A stretch of DNA of 7,280 nucleotides from Dehalococcoidia bacterium (GCA_029859145.1 JAOUDT010000055.1:1-7280), one strand, 5' to 3'; shown: positions 1-5,036, counted from the stretch's first letter. Made by a program: numbers and translations. The notes: generated by a model not told the origin, from the letters alone.

Positions 1-2
1 CT

Positions 3-773
3 GACCCTGAGGATGCGGAGTCTATCCAGTCGCCATTTGAGACTCTGGACTCTAACGGTGGCGACTGCGAAGACCTGGCAATTCTAGCTTGTTCCTTGCT
101 GGAGAATATAGGAATAAGGACATATCTGGTCTTGACAGAAAACCATGCTTACGCGCTGGTGTCTGGTATCAATCCTGACAATTTGTGGAGCTACATTAAC
201 AAGTCTTTGCAGGAACAGTTTGTCGAGGACCGCGATATGGTCTCATCTATAGATGAAGCATTTGAGTTAAGCGCCGGATACGTCTATTACTATGGCGGCG
301 ACGGCAGGGTCTTTCCCATCGAGGCTGCCACATTCGGTGATTCGGTGGTCAAGATTGAAAGCCTGGAGATTGATTACTCTGTTTCCTCGTCTGAGCCGGT
401 AAATATCTACATTTTGCCATCCAGGGACGAATTCGACAGTCTGATTGAGAGAAGAAGCTTCCAGCATTATCCGGACTGTCAGGGACAGGGAGTCTATGAA
501 ATGCAGTCAACGTGTGAAATCCCGAGATACGGAGGCATAGCCCTGCAGAATCCGACTTCAAGGAACGCGATGGTAGACGCAAGGGTCACTTTTAGCTACA
601 AAGTGTATTTCGAAGGGCTGAAAATAACTTACTATACTCTAAAAGGCGAGCAGGCTGTCGTCCTGGAGCTAACTGCCGGGAAGTATGGCTATCCTGGTTA
701 CAGCCCCATGGCGGAGGCCGAGAGAAAATTTGCCATCGACCCCGCTACTGAAGAGTACTTCTCTCTTGAGTGA
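3..773 (+). CDS. Transglutaminase-like domain protein, N-terminus cut off by the window edge
   Basis: The reading frame is open from the first complete codon, so the gene starts left of the window; the TTG at 96 lies inside the domain and is not the start. The sequence SPFETL, then NGGDCEDLA with Cys at 66-68, then LTENHAYAL with His at 144-146, matches the Cys and His motifs of the transglutaminase-like (papain-like cysteine protease) fold. The third acidic residue is less certain: FPIEAAT, with Glu at 321-323, resembles the usual IE/D-x-T site but lies 59 codons after the His, so an insertion is implied. The last 110 or so residues are a beta-rich tail with no motif I recognise. Bacterial members are mostly uncharacterised and may act as proteases or amide-transfer enzymes. 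Substrate and location cannot be judged without the N-terminus. No terminator follows. Confidence 0.82.
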   Translation, partial: DPEDAESIQSPFETLDSNGGDCEDLAILACSLLENIGIRTYLVLTENHAYALVSGINPDNLWSYINKSLQEQFVEDRDMVSSIDEAFELSAGYVYYYGGDGRVFPIEAATFGDSVVKIESLEIDYSVSSSEPVNIYILPSRDEFDSLIERRSFQHYPDCQGQGVYEMQSTCEIPRYGGIALQNPTSRNAMVDARVTFSYKVYFEGLKITYYTLKGEQAVVLELTAGKYGYPGYSPMAEAERKFAIDPATEEYFSLE

Positions 774-811
774 GATTGCATTTGGCCAGCTGAGAGCCAT
801 GTCCCCGCTCT

Positions 812-823
812 AGGTGGTAAAAT
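812..823 (+). promoter_or_regulatory. Extended -10 promoter candidate for the 44-residue gene
   Basis: The sequence TGGTAAAAT (815-823) fits an extended -10 of the TGnTAAAAT type. No good -35 lies 17 bases upstream. The 11-base string GGTGGTAAAAT is repeated exactly just before smpB at 4558-4568, which supports a shared promoter type. It would leave a leader of about 40 bases before the ATG at 871. Confidence 0.45.
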
Positions 824-855
824 GAAATCATATTGAGGATTTGGAGGGTCTTATG

Positions 856-863
856 AAGGAGGT
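856..863 (+). promoter_or_regulatory. Ribosome binding site that sets the start of the 44-residue gene
   Basis: AAGGAGGT is a near-perfect anti-16S match, seven bases before the ATG at 871. It favours that start over the in-frame ATG at 853, although the latter has its own weaker GGAGGG at 843-848. Confidence 0.7.
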
Positions 864-870
864 TACGGCA

Positions 871-1005
871 ATGAACAAGTCAAAAGGCAAAAAGGTATGC
901 GAACACCCGGAGAAGCTGAAGGGCAAGCCAGGCGAATGTAGTCCTGAACAAATCAAAGAATGCCATGGCCAGGTTGAAGAGCACCCCTGCGTAAGAAAGA
1001 AGTAA
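871..1005 (+). CDS. Small Cys/His-rich protein of unknown function (44 aa)
   Basis: The ATG is preceded by AAGGAGGT at ideal spacing. The product is hydrophilic and lysine-rich, with four cysteines (residues 10, 23, 31, 40) and three histidines (12, 32, 38). The core runs VCEHPEKLKGKPGECSPEQ, then IKECHG, and ends in EEHPCV. CEHP near the start and EHPC near the end mirror each other, which suggests a small metal-binding fold, perhaps zinc, or disulfide pairing; this is inference. I have an unverified memory of similar short proteins in anaerobic bacteria annotated only as hypothetical. An in-frame ATG at 853 would add six residues. The cold-shock gene begins 29 bases after the stop with no terminator between, so the two are probably cotranscribed. 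Confidence 0.75.
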   Translation: MNKSKGKKVCEHPEKLKGKPGECSPEQIKECHGQVEEHPCVRKK

Positions 1006-1034
1006 CCCAGCAAGCGGATTTGGAGAGACATTCC

Positions 1035-1253
1035 ATGCAAAAGGGCACTATAAAACGGCTAATTGCAGACCGTGGTTTTGGGTTCATCAAGACGGACCGG
1101 GAAGAAGACCTCTTTTTTGGCCGCAGCCAGCTTCAAGGGGTGGACTATGGTTCCCTTAGAGAAGGGCAAAAAGTGGAATTTGAGGTTACACGGGACCCCA
1201 ACGGGCACCTCCACGCAATCAGGGTGAGGCTTGCTCAGACTAAAGGCGAATAG
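1035..1253 (+). CDS. Cold-shock domain protein, CspA family (72 aa)
   Basis: The single-domain protein has the size of bacterial CspA-type RNA chaperones, which bind single-stranded RNA or DNA in the cytoplasm and melt secondary structure. It opens with MQKGTIKRL; RNP1 is RGFGFIK (residues 13-19) and RNP2 is DLFFGRSQL (25-33), followed by GVDYGSLREGQKVEFEV (35-51). RNP2 has Gly29 where a nucleic-acid-stacking His (FFHRS or FVHFS) is usual. I chose the ATG at 1035 because it gives the family's normal N-terminus and has GGAG at 1022-1025; the upstream TTG at 1020 lies inside that binding site. It probably shares a transcript with the Cys/His-rich gene before it. No long CspA-like cold-responsive leader is visible. 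Confidence 0.88.
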   Translation: MQKGTIKRLIADRGFGFIKTDREEDLFFGRSQLQGVDYGSLREGQKVEFEVTRDPNGHLHAIRVRLAQTKGE

Positions 1254-1315
1254 CAGCAAGTGCAGTCAGCGGATTTGGAGACAGAGCTTCAGACTATCCT
1301 CAAACTTTATGTTTC

Positions 1316-1344
1316 TTGTGTGTTGTCTATCAGGCTGCTATAAT
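1316..1344 (+). promoter_or_regulatory. Sigma70 promoter candidate before the lysine-rich peptide
   Basis: A perfect TATAAT (1339-1344) lies 17 bases after TTGTGT (1316-1321), a half-matching -35. The start of transcription would be near 1351, about 27 bases before the ATG at 1378. Confidence 0.5.
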
Positions 1345-1377
1345 CTCGCAAAGGGAATTGCGTTTACTGGGGGACTG

Positions 1378-1467
1378 ATGGCTCAGAAGAAAGCAGCTAA
1401 AAAGACAGGAAAGAATGCGCGGAAGAAAGGCGCCGAATACCTTCGGAAGGGCCCGAAGAAGCGATGA
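1378..1467 (+). CDS. Lysine-rich basic micropeptide (29 aa), hypothetical
   Basis: The predicted peptide starts MAQKKAAKKTGKNARKKGAE and ends in GPKKR. Nearly half its residues are Lys or Arg, so it would bind nucleic acid or ribosomes non-specifically if made, somewhat like histone-type tails. Support comes from the TATAAT promoter just upstream and a G-rich stretch (GGGGGAC, 1369-1375) that could act as a weak ribosome site. The frame stays open upstream, and an ATG at 1309 would add a hydrophobic stretch with LSGC resembling a lipobox. That longer form would put the TATAAT inside the gene, so I prefer the short form. No family is recognised, and chance remains possible at this length. Confidence 0.4.
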   Translation: MAQKKAAKKTGKNARKKGAEYLRKGPKKR

Positions 1468-1514
1468 GATAAGGGCCCATTCATTGGCGATCTTGAGCGA
1501 ATTCTGTTTCATCG

Positions 1515-1543
1515 TTGCCCTACAGATGGCAAAGGAATAGAAT
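1515..1543 (+). promoter_or_regulatory. Sigma70 promoter candidate for the GYD-domain gene
   Basis: TTGCCC (1515-1520, four of six consensus bases) and TAGAAT (1538-1543, five of six) are separated by exactly 17 bases. The leader to the ATG at 1601 would be about 50 bases. Confidence 0.5.
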
Positions 1544-1600
1544 GAACCTGGCCCAGCCAGTGAATTTAGGTTGGCAATAGGAAAACGAAGGAGGTCGGCT

Positions 1601-1846
1601 ATGTTCTTCGTAAGTCTGTTATCACCCATAGGAAAGGGCAGAGAGGCTATCGCCTATTTGAAGAAACTCAAAGCGCCCAGAGGAATCACGATCCATGGTG
1701 CCTATATTACCTTTGGGCGGTATGACGCTGTGGTTGCTTTTGAAGCGCCCGATCTCAAGAAGGCCATGGACTTTGTGGTCACCGTAGGAATTGAAACAGG
1801 CTACCTCGTGGAAACCTTGAACGCCGTTCCCGCCAAGGAAATATAA
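1601..1846 (+). CDS. GYD-domain protein (81 aa)
   Basis: The protein matches the small GYD family, which has a ferredoxin-like alpha/beta fold related to the Lrp/AsnC ligand-binding (RAM) type. It begins MFFVSLLSPIGKGREAIAYL, and the signature FGRYDAVVAFEAPD spans residues 38-51. It ends with GIETGYLVETLNAVP, also typical. Members form dimers or larger oligomers; their molecular role is largely unknown, with small-molecule sensing often proposed. The ATG at 1601 is chosen because AAGGAGGT (1588-1595) precedes it by five bases and because family members start this way. The TTG at 1571 would put that ribosome site inside the gene. A separate promoter and no partner gene suggest it is transcribed alone. 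Confidence 0.87.
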   Translation: MFFVSLLSPIGKGREAIAYLKKLKAPRGITIHGAYITFGRYDAVVAFEAPDLKKAMDFVVTVGIETGYLVETLNAVPAKEI

Positions 1847-1961
1847 GCAATTCAATGCTTCAACCACGATTGACCAAGTCGACAAGGTTGGCTCGGTAGG
1901 GGACTTTCTGGCTAGAGGGTCGCTGGCAGATTGACGGCAAAAGCGATTTTCTCTCCTCTGA

Positions 1962-1983
1962 TGCAGGCCTTCTTCAGCCTGCA
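1962..1983. other. Seven-base-pair inverted repeat between convergent genes
   Basis: TGCAGGC and GCCTGCA flank an eight-base loop. It lies between the GYD gene and the end of the minus-strand repeat-protein gene, about 33 bases past the latter's stop. Neither strand has a T-run after it, so it is at best a weak, non-classical terminator. The rest of 1847-2016 shows no gene. Confidence 0.3.
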
Positions 1984-2016
1984 GACACGATGGTTCGCAT
2001 CAGGGGCCGTTGGGTG

Positions 2017-2778
2017 CTAGTAACCCCCGATGACATTCTTTCGAGATAACATGTCGTAGTAGCAGTTGTTATTTTGGAGGGCCCTGTAGACCCGCATGTT
2101 GCTTGCCTCCGATCCATAGCGTTGCCGAAGCCGTGCTATGTTTATGGTATGGGACTTTGCTCTCGCCTGCCCAACACTACCTGTCGCGCAATGCTGGGAA
2201 AGTAGCCCGTTGTTGGAGTGGTGCGTTACTCCCTCCAGACCGCCCGAGGTTGTAGTCCAATCAGAATGAGCCACAGCACTACTCGTGCTTTCATAGCGAC
2301 GGGAAAGCCACTCCAGATCTATCGTGTGATGAATCACCTTTTGTGTTCCGGTGAATGTATCAGAGAGATTATCGCCATATTTGCAGCGCACAGGGACACC
2401 CTGCGGGTCCACGGTCTGTTTTGCCGTGTCCTCCTGCATGTCATGCCTACCCTTACGCACTGAAGAGTTGACTTCAAAGCTACGGCTACCTGTAATTTGC
2501 CCGAGAATAGGACGCTCCTCACTCAAGCCGCGGCGCTTTACACGGCCGGTGGCAGCAGCTCCGTCATCAACGGAGTCGTTGAAATGACTGGTGCGGGCCA
2601 GGTAGTACTGGACGGTTTCTCTGAGGTGGTTATTCACGGTGGCCTCGTGTCTTCTGGATAAATATCGCGCCACAAGTATAAACGCCACACCGAACGGCGT
2701 GGTAAAGGGTTCGGGGGCAAATATCAAGGCAATGCCTAGGTGCCTGAGAAGTCTGATGTAGGTCCTAGTGTTGACCAT
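2017..2778 (-). CDS. Unrecognised protein with hydrophobic N-terminus and HTID-LSRRY repeats (253 aa)
   Basis: I do not recognise this family. From the ATG at 2778 the protein begins MVNTRTYIRLLRHLGIALIF, with a hydrophobic or amphipathic stretch of about 30 residues (LGIALIFAPEPFTTPFGVAF). Next comes a charged helix-like part, ARYLSRRHEATVNNHLRETV. The second half is polar and carries a loose repeat: HHTIDLEWLSRRYES, THHSNNGLLSQHCAT and SHTINIARLRQRYGS, with a weaker earlier copy QTVDPQGVPVRCKYGD. Spacing is roughly 24-36 residues. The long frame, repeat pattern and upstream promoter argue that it is real. A GTG at 2796 would add six residues, but its G-rich GGCGGGG lies only two bases away; the ATG has no clear ribosome site either. 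The protein could be membrane-associated. Function is unknown. Confidence 0.68.
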   Translation of the reverse strand: MVNTRTYIRLLRHLGIALIFAPEPFTTPFGVAFILVARYLSRRHEATVNNHLRETVQYYLARTSHFNDSVDDGAAATGRVKRRGLSEERPILGQITGSRSFEVNSSVRKGRHDMQEDTAKQTVDPQGVPVRCKYGDNLSDTFTGTQKVIHHTIDLEWLSRRYESTSSAVAHSDWTTTSGGLEGVTHHSNNGLLSQHCATGSVGQARAKSHTINIARLRQRYGSEASNMRVYRALQNNNCYYDMLSRKNVIGGY

Positions 2779-2799
2779 GTTGCTCAATAAAAGCACATC

Positions 2800-2841
2800 C
2801 CCGCCAGTCTCTATTTCCCGGTTATGATAACTGGCGGGAAA
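2800..2841 (-). promoter_or_regulatory. Alternative hairpins in the leader of the repeat-protein gene
   Basis: On the minus strand a CCCGCCAGT arm (2838-2830) can pair over nine bases with ACTGGCGGG (2808-2800), next to the start region. The same arm can instead fold locally: TTTCCCG (2841-2835) pairs with CGGGAAA (2820-2814), with an inner GTTA/TAAC and a three-base bulge. The two folds exclude each other. The distal pairing would cover the G-rich bases beside the GTG at 2796. A role in translation control is inference. Confidence 0.4.
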
Positions 2842-2880
2842 AGCAATCTACCAGGCTATTGTGAATACGTGCTTAATCAC

Positions 2881-2909
2881 AGTGTAGTGCTTCTGCTACG
2901 CGGTGTCAA
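2881..2909 (-). promoter_or_regulatory. Sigma70 promoter for the minus-strand repeat-protein gene
   Basis: On the minus strand a perfect TTGACA (2909-2904) is followed after 17 bases by TACACT (2886-2881), four of six -10 consensus bases. Transcription would begin near 2874 and give a leader of about 80-100 bases that includes the alternative hairpins. Confidence 0.55.
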
Positions 2910-2926
2910 TAGATTTTAGCAGTTTG

Positions 2927-2953
2927 TTTCAGAAAATACGGTCTCTTCTGAAA
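2927..2953. other. 8-bp inverted repeat in the divergent spacer
   Basis: TTTCAGAA and TTCTGAAA are perfect inverted copies around an 11-base centre. The site lies just upstream of the minus-strand promoter. It could be an operator for a dimeric regulator or a hairpin; neither is shown. Confidence 0.35.
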
Positions 2954-3098
2954 ACATCCCCAGGTTGTCGCCCAATGGAACGGGACAGGAGGTGATGCTT
3001 GACAGCAATATGTAGCCGAACAAGTGGATTTGCAGAGGGCTGTTCAGTTACTATGAAAGAGTCAGGCAATATTGTTCAGAGAAACGGAGGTGAAAGAA

Positions 3099-3434
3099 AT
3101 GGAGCAAGAGAGATTAGAGAAGCTTGTGGGCCAAGCCATTAGATTAATTGATTTGGCTGATTATCAAGAAGGTTCTGTGGTGAGTCGAACGATAATTGAC
3201 AAGAAAGCGGGCACAGTTACCTTTTTCGCCTTCGACGAAGGACAAGGCTTAAGTGAGCATACGGCGCCGTTCGATGCTATGGTCTATCTTATCGAAGGTG
3301 AGACAGAAATCGTTATCTCTGGCAAACCTATTCACGTAAAGGGCGGTGAAATGGTCATAATGCCAGCCAATAGACCGCATGCTCTACGGGCGGTAAAGAG
3401 TTTCAAGATGATTCTCACGATGATACGGTCTTGA
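3099..3434 (+). CDS. Small cupin-domain protein (111 aa)
   Basis: The single conserved beta-barrel of the cupin superfamily fills residues 35-110. Motif 1 is degenerate: GLSEHTAPFDAMVYLIEGE (50-68) keeps His54 and has Asp59 where Glu is usual, and the second His of HxH is absent. Motif 2, GEMVIMPANRPHAL (83-96), keeps its Pro and His94. A metal site is therefore possible but reduced. Small cupins of this kind include isomerases, dioxygenases and sensors, and the sequence alone does not say which. The ATG at 3099 has GGAGGTGA (3086-3093) at good spacing, whereas the TTG at 3072 would put that site inside the gene. A possible -10, TACTAT, lies at 3049-3054 without a good -35. The gene converges with the comEA-like gene over a 70-base gap. 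Confidence 0.87.
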   Translation: MEQERLEKLVGQAIRLIDLADYQEGSVVSRTIIDKKAGTVTFFAFDEGQGLSEHTAPFDAMVYLIEGETEIVISGKPIHVKGGEMVIMPANRPHALRAVKSFKMILTMIRS

Positions 3435-3466
3435 TACAGAACTTGACATAAGAACCAGGTAAAGAT

Positions 3467-3478
3467 AGCAACGTTGCT
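3467..3478. other. 12-base perfect palindrome between convergent genes
   Basis: AGCAACGTTGCT reads the same on both strands. It lies in the 70-base gap between the cupin and comEA-like stop codons. It has no loop or T-run, so it is not a standard terminator; no function is evident. Confidence 0.3.
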
Positions 3479-3504
3479 TAATATCGTCGAGGAATAAGAG
3501 CCCC

Positions 3505-4011
3505 CTAGTCTGAAACGGTTATCAAGTCCTTCATATTTTCGAACGTCGCCAAGCCAATCCCGCTGACCTTGAGCAGGTCTTCGATTCTCTTGAAGGGGCC
3601 GTTTGTACCGCGATAATCTATAATTCTTTGAGCTAGTGTCTCACCTATGCCGGGCAGGGCTTCAAGCAGCCAGGGCTCAGCGCGGTTAATGTCTATCTTC
3701 TGGGGAGACTGTTCTTCGCCTTCCCGTGGAATATAAATCTCAATACGGCTGAGGTCAGCCTCGGCTTCAACCCCGACATCGGAAAGAAGCGTCTGCAGGG
3801 TATCATCATCTTGCCAGGGATAGATGCCGGGGTTGGCCACGGCGCCGTCGACGTAAAGCTCGCCGGCTTGCTCTGGAGGCTCCGTTTGAGATAGAACGAT
3901 CTCCACAGGTTGGTTTCGGCTGCGTTGCATGCCCAGCATGATGCCGCCGGCTATTGCGGCGATAAGCAGAAAGATTGTTATGAATAGGTAAACTCTATCG
4001 GCACGGCTCAT
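3505..4011 (-). CDS. comEA: ComEA-like DNA-binding protein (SLBB plus helix-hairpin-helix, 168 aa)
   Basis: ComEA is the membrane-anchored receptor that binds double-stranded DNA outside the cell membrane and feeds it to the ComEC channel during natural transformation. The domain order here is the classical one. A single N-terminal membrane segment (about residues 8-28, YLFITIFLLIAAIAGGIM) is followed by a short Glu/Pro linker and an SLBB domain (about 50-95, LYVDGAVANPGIYPW). A paired helix-hairpin-helix domain closes it (105-166): KIDINRAEPWLLEALPGIG with LPGIG at 119-123, and VSGIG at 149-153. The ATG is preceded by AAAGGAG seven bases away. The length is a little below that of B. subtilis ComEA. 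No comEC or other competence gene is in the window, so a working uptake system cannot be claimed. Similar proteins are sometimes labelled only as helix-hairpin-helix proteins. Confidence 0.88.
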   Translation of the reverse strand: MSRADRVYLFITIFLLIAAIAGGIMLGMQRSRNQPVEIVLSQTEPPEQAGELYVDGAVANPGIYPWQDDDTLQTLLSDVGVEAEADLSRIEIYIPREGEEQSPQKIDINRAEPWLLEALPGIGETLAQRIIDYRGTNGPFKRIEDLLKVSGIGLATFENMKDLITVSD

Positions 4012-4183
4012 GGCACAGCTCCTTTCTCAAGAAATAAGATCGTGGATGATATTCTACAACAAAATGTCTTTCGGCAGCCTGGGCCAAAGAGGACCTGATG
4101 ATGGCTCCTCTTCATGATTTTCAAGCAGCCTCTCCCTCCAGCAGATTCAACTTGGTGCCGAACATGTTCTGGCGCTGCCTCTC

Positions 4184-4213
4184 TTGACTTTACTATAGGT
4201 CTGCACATAGAAT
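4184..4213 (+). promoter_or_regulatory. Near-consensus sigma70 promoter for the small membrane peptide
   Basis: TTGACT (4184-4189) and TAGAAT (4208-4213) each differ from consensus by one base and are 18 bases apart. The start of transcription would be near 4220, about 30 bases before the ATG at 4252. Confidence 0.6.
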
Positions 4214-4251
4214 CTGGTAGTAAAACTCAATGGTCGATTAAAGGAGGAGAA

Positions 4252-4413
4252 ATGGATATTTGGTTGGCGCTTTTTTGGGGCTCACCTATTGGCCTTGGCA
4301 TTTTCCTTGTGTGCCTTGGTGGCATGATTTACTTACTCGCCAAAGCTGACGAGAAAACTAAGCATACAAAGGCATTTGCCCAGGAAAAAGGACTGGAAAA
4401 GAAGAAGCAGTAA
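4252..4413 (+). CDS. Small single-span membrane protein (53 aa), unknown function
   Basis: The product begins MDIWLALFWGSPIGLGIF and has one predicted membrane helix at about residues 5-30, rich in Gly, Leu and Phe. A charged tail follows, starting AKADEKTKHTKAF and ending in LEKKKQ. The positive-inside rule places this tail in the cytoplasm with the short N-terminus outside. The start is well supported: AAGGAGG (4241-4247) is close upstream, and a near-consensus promoter lies before that. In-frame codons further upstream would run through the promoter. No family is recognised; single-span peptides of this size often modify membrane complexes, but nothing here shows a partner. The gene stands alone, with smpB starting about 160 bases later from its own promoter. 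Confidence 0.72.
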   Translation: MDIWLALFWGSPIGLGIFLVCLGGMIYLLAKADEKTKHTKAFAQEKGLEKKKQ

Positions 4414-4539
4414 CTGCACTCATCTAGCAACGCAAACCGTCACTGCTAGCTCTTCGTCTTTTGTCGCTGCGAGCCCCGACTGGTTGGGACGTAGCAATCT
4501 CATAGTTTCGCATGGGCTTGTGAGGAAGTGTCCCCTGAA

Positions 4540-4568
4540 TTGCTCGCCCTACATCTCGGTGGTAAAAT
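4540..4568 (+). promoter_or_regulatory. Promoter of smpB-ssrA (extended -10)
   Basis: TTGCTC (4540-4545) and TAAAAT (4563-4568) are 17 bases apart, and TGG before the hexamer makes it an extended -10. GGTGGTAAAAT matches the motif near 812 exactly. Transcription should start at about 4575, on or beside the first smpB ATG. Confidence 0.6.
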
Positions 4569-4574
4569 TTCTAT

Positions 4575-5036
4575 ATGGCAAAAGGCTCCAGCATGATAAC
4601 CGTTAATCGCAAAGCCTACCACAACTATCATATTCAGGAGACCCTTGAGGCAGGAATCGTTCTCAAGGGTTCTGAGATTAAGTCCATCAGGGAAGGCAAG
4701 GTAAATCTGAGTGATGCCTATGCCAAGCCCGAAAATGGCGAGCTGTGGCTCTATAACAGCCACATTGCTTCCTATGATGCTGCCAGCTATAACACCCATG
4801 AGCCGGTCAGGCCGCGCAAGCTTCTTTTGCACAGAAAGGAAATCAACAGCCTGGCGGGCAAGGTAATACAGAAGGGTTTGACTTTGGTGCCTCTCAAGCT
4901 GTATATTAAACATGGGGTGGCTAAACTGGAGCTGGGGGTGGCCAAAGGAAAGAAAGTCTACGATAAGAAGGAAGCTATTGCCCGTCGGGACGCGGACAGG
5001 GAGATGGAGCGGGCGATGAAGCGTAGAAGGAGGTGA
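4575..5036 (+). CDS. smpB: SsrA-binding protein SmpB (153 aa)
   Basis: SmpB binds tmRNA and brings it into stalled ribosomes, standing in for the codon-anticodon part of a tRNA, so that trans-translation can release the ribosome. Family features are clear along the whole length: VNRKAYHNYHIQETLEAGIV near the start, LKGSEIKSIREGKVNLSDAY, then HEPVRPRKLLLHRKEI, and a basic C-terminal tail (ERAMKRRRR) of the kind that enters the mRNA channel. The length is normal. The first ATG lies about seven bases after the -10 hexamer, so from there the message would be leaderless. An in-frame ATG at 4593 has AAAAGG eight bases upstream and would give a protein starting MITVNRKAYHNY; either start fits the family. 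The tmRNA gene follows after 21 bases, probably on the same transcript. Confidence 0.95.
   Translation: MAKGSSMITVNRKAYHNYHIQETLEAGIVLKGSEIKSIREGKVNLSDAYAKPENGELWLYNSHIASYDAASYNTHEPVRPRKLLLHRKEINSLAGKVIQKGLTLVPLKLYIKHGVAKLELGVAKGKKVYDKKEAIARRDADREMERAMKRRRR

Larger units (their letters stand above)
2779..3098. other. Divergent intergenic spacer, no gene
   Basis: This stretch separates the minus-strand repeat-protein gene from the plus-strand cupin gene. It holds a minus-strand promoter, two alternative hairpins in that gene's leader, an 8-bp inverted repeat, one copy of a short recurring element and the cupin ribosome site. I find no credible coding frame. A perfect TTGACA on the plus strand (2999-3004) has no -10 at 16-19 bases. 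Confidence 0.7.

Noticed and set aside
1330..1629. 99-codon minus-strand frame opposite the lysine-rich peptide
   Set aside because: It has no motif and no clear start signal, and it overlaps two promoters and the GYD gene start.
2218..2587. Plus-strand open frames inside the repeat-protein gene
   Set aside because: They are short, overlap each other and lack ribosome sites and domain features; the minus-strand frame is longer and has repeats and a promoter.
2999..3030. Perfect TTGACA upstream of the cupin gene
   Set aside because: No acceptable -10 lies at 16-19 bases. It may be chance, or depend on an activator; not listed as a promoter.
3443..3471. Perfect TTGACA (3443-3448) in the convergent gap
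   Set aside because: The -10 position reads TAGCAA, and the only gene downstream on that strand is far away, with comEA transcribed towards it.
4427..4452. CTAGCA/TGCTAG hairpin after the small membrane peptide
   Set aside because: Six base pairs with a 14-base loop and only a distant, broken T-run; too weak to call a terminator.
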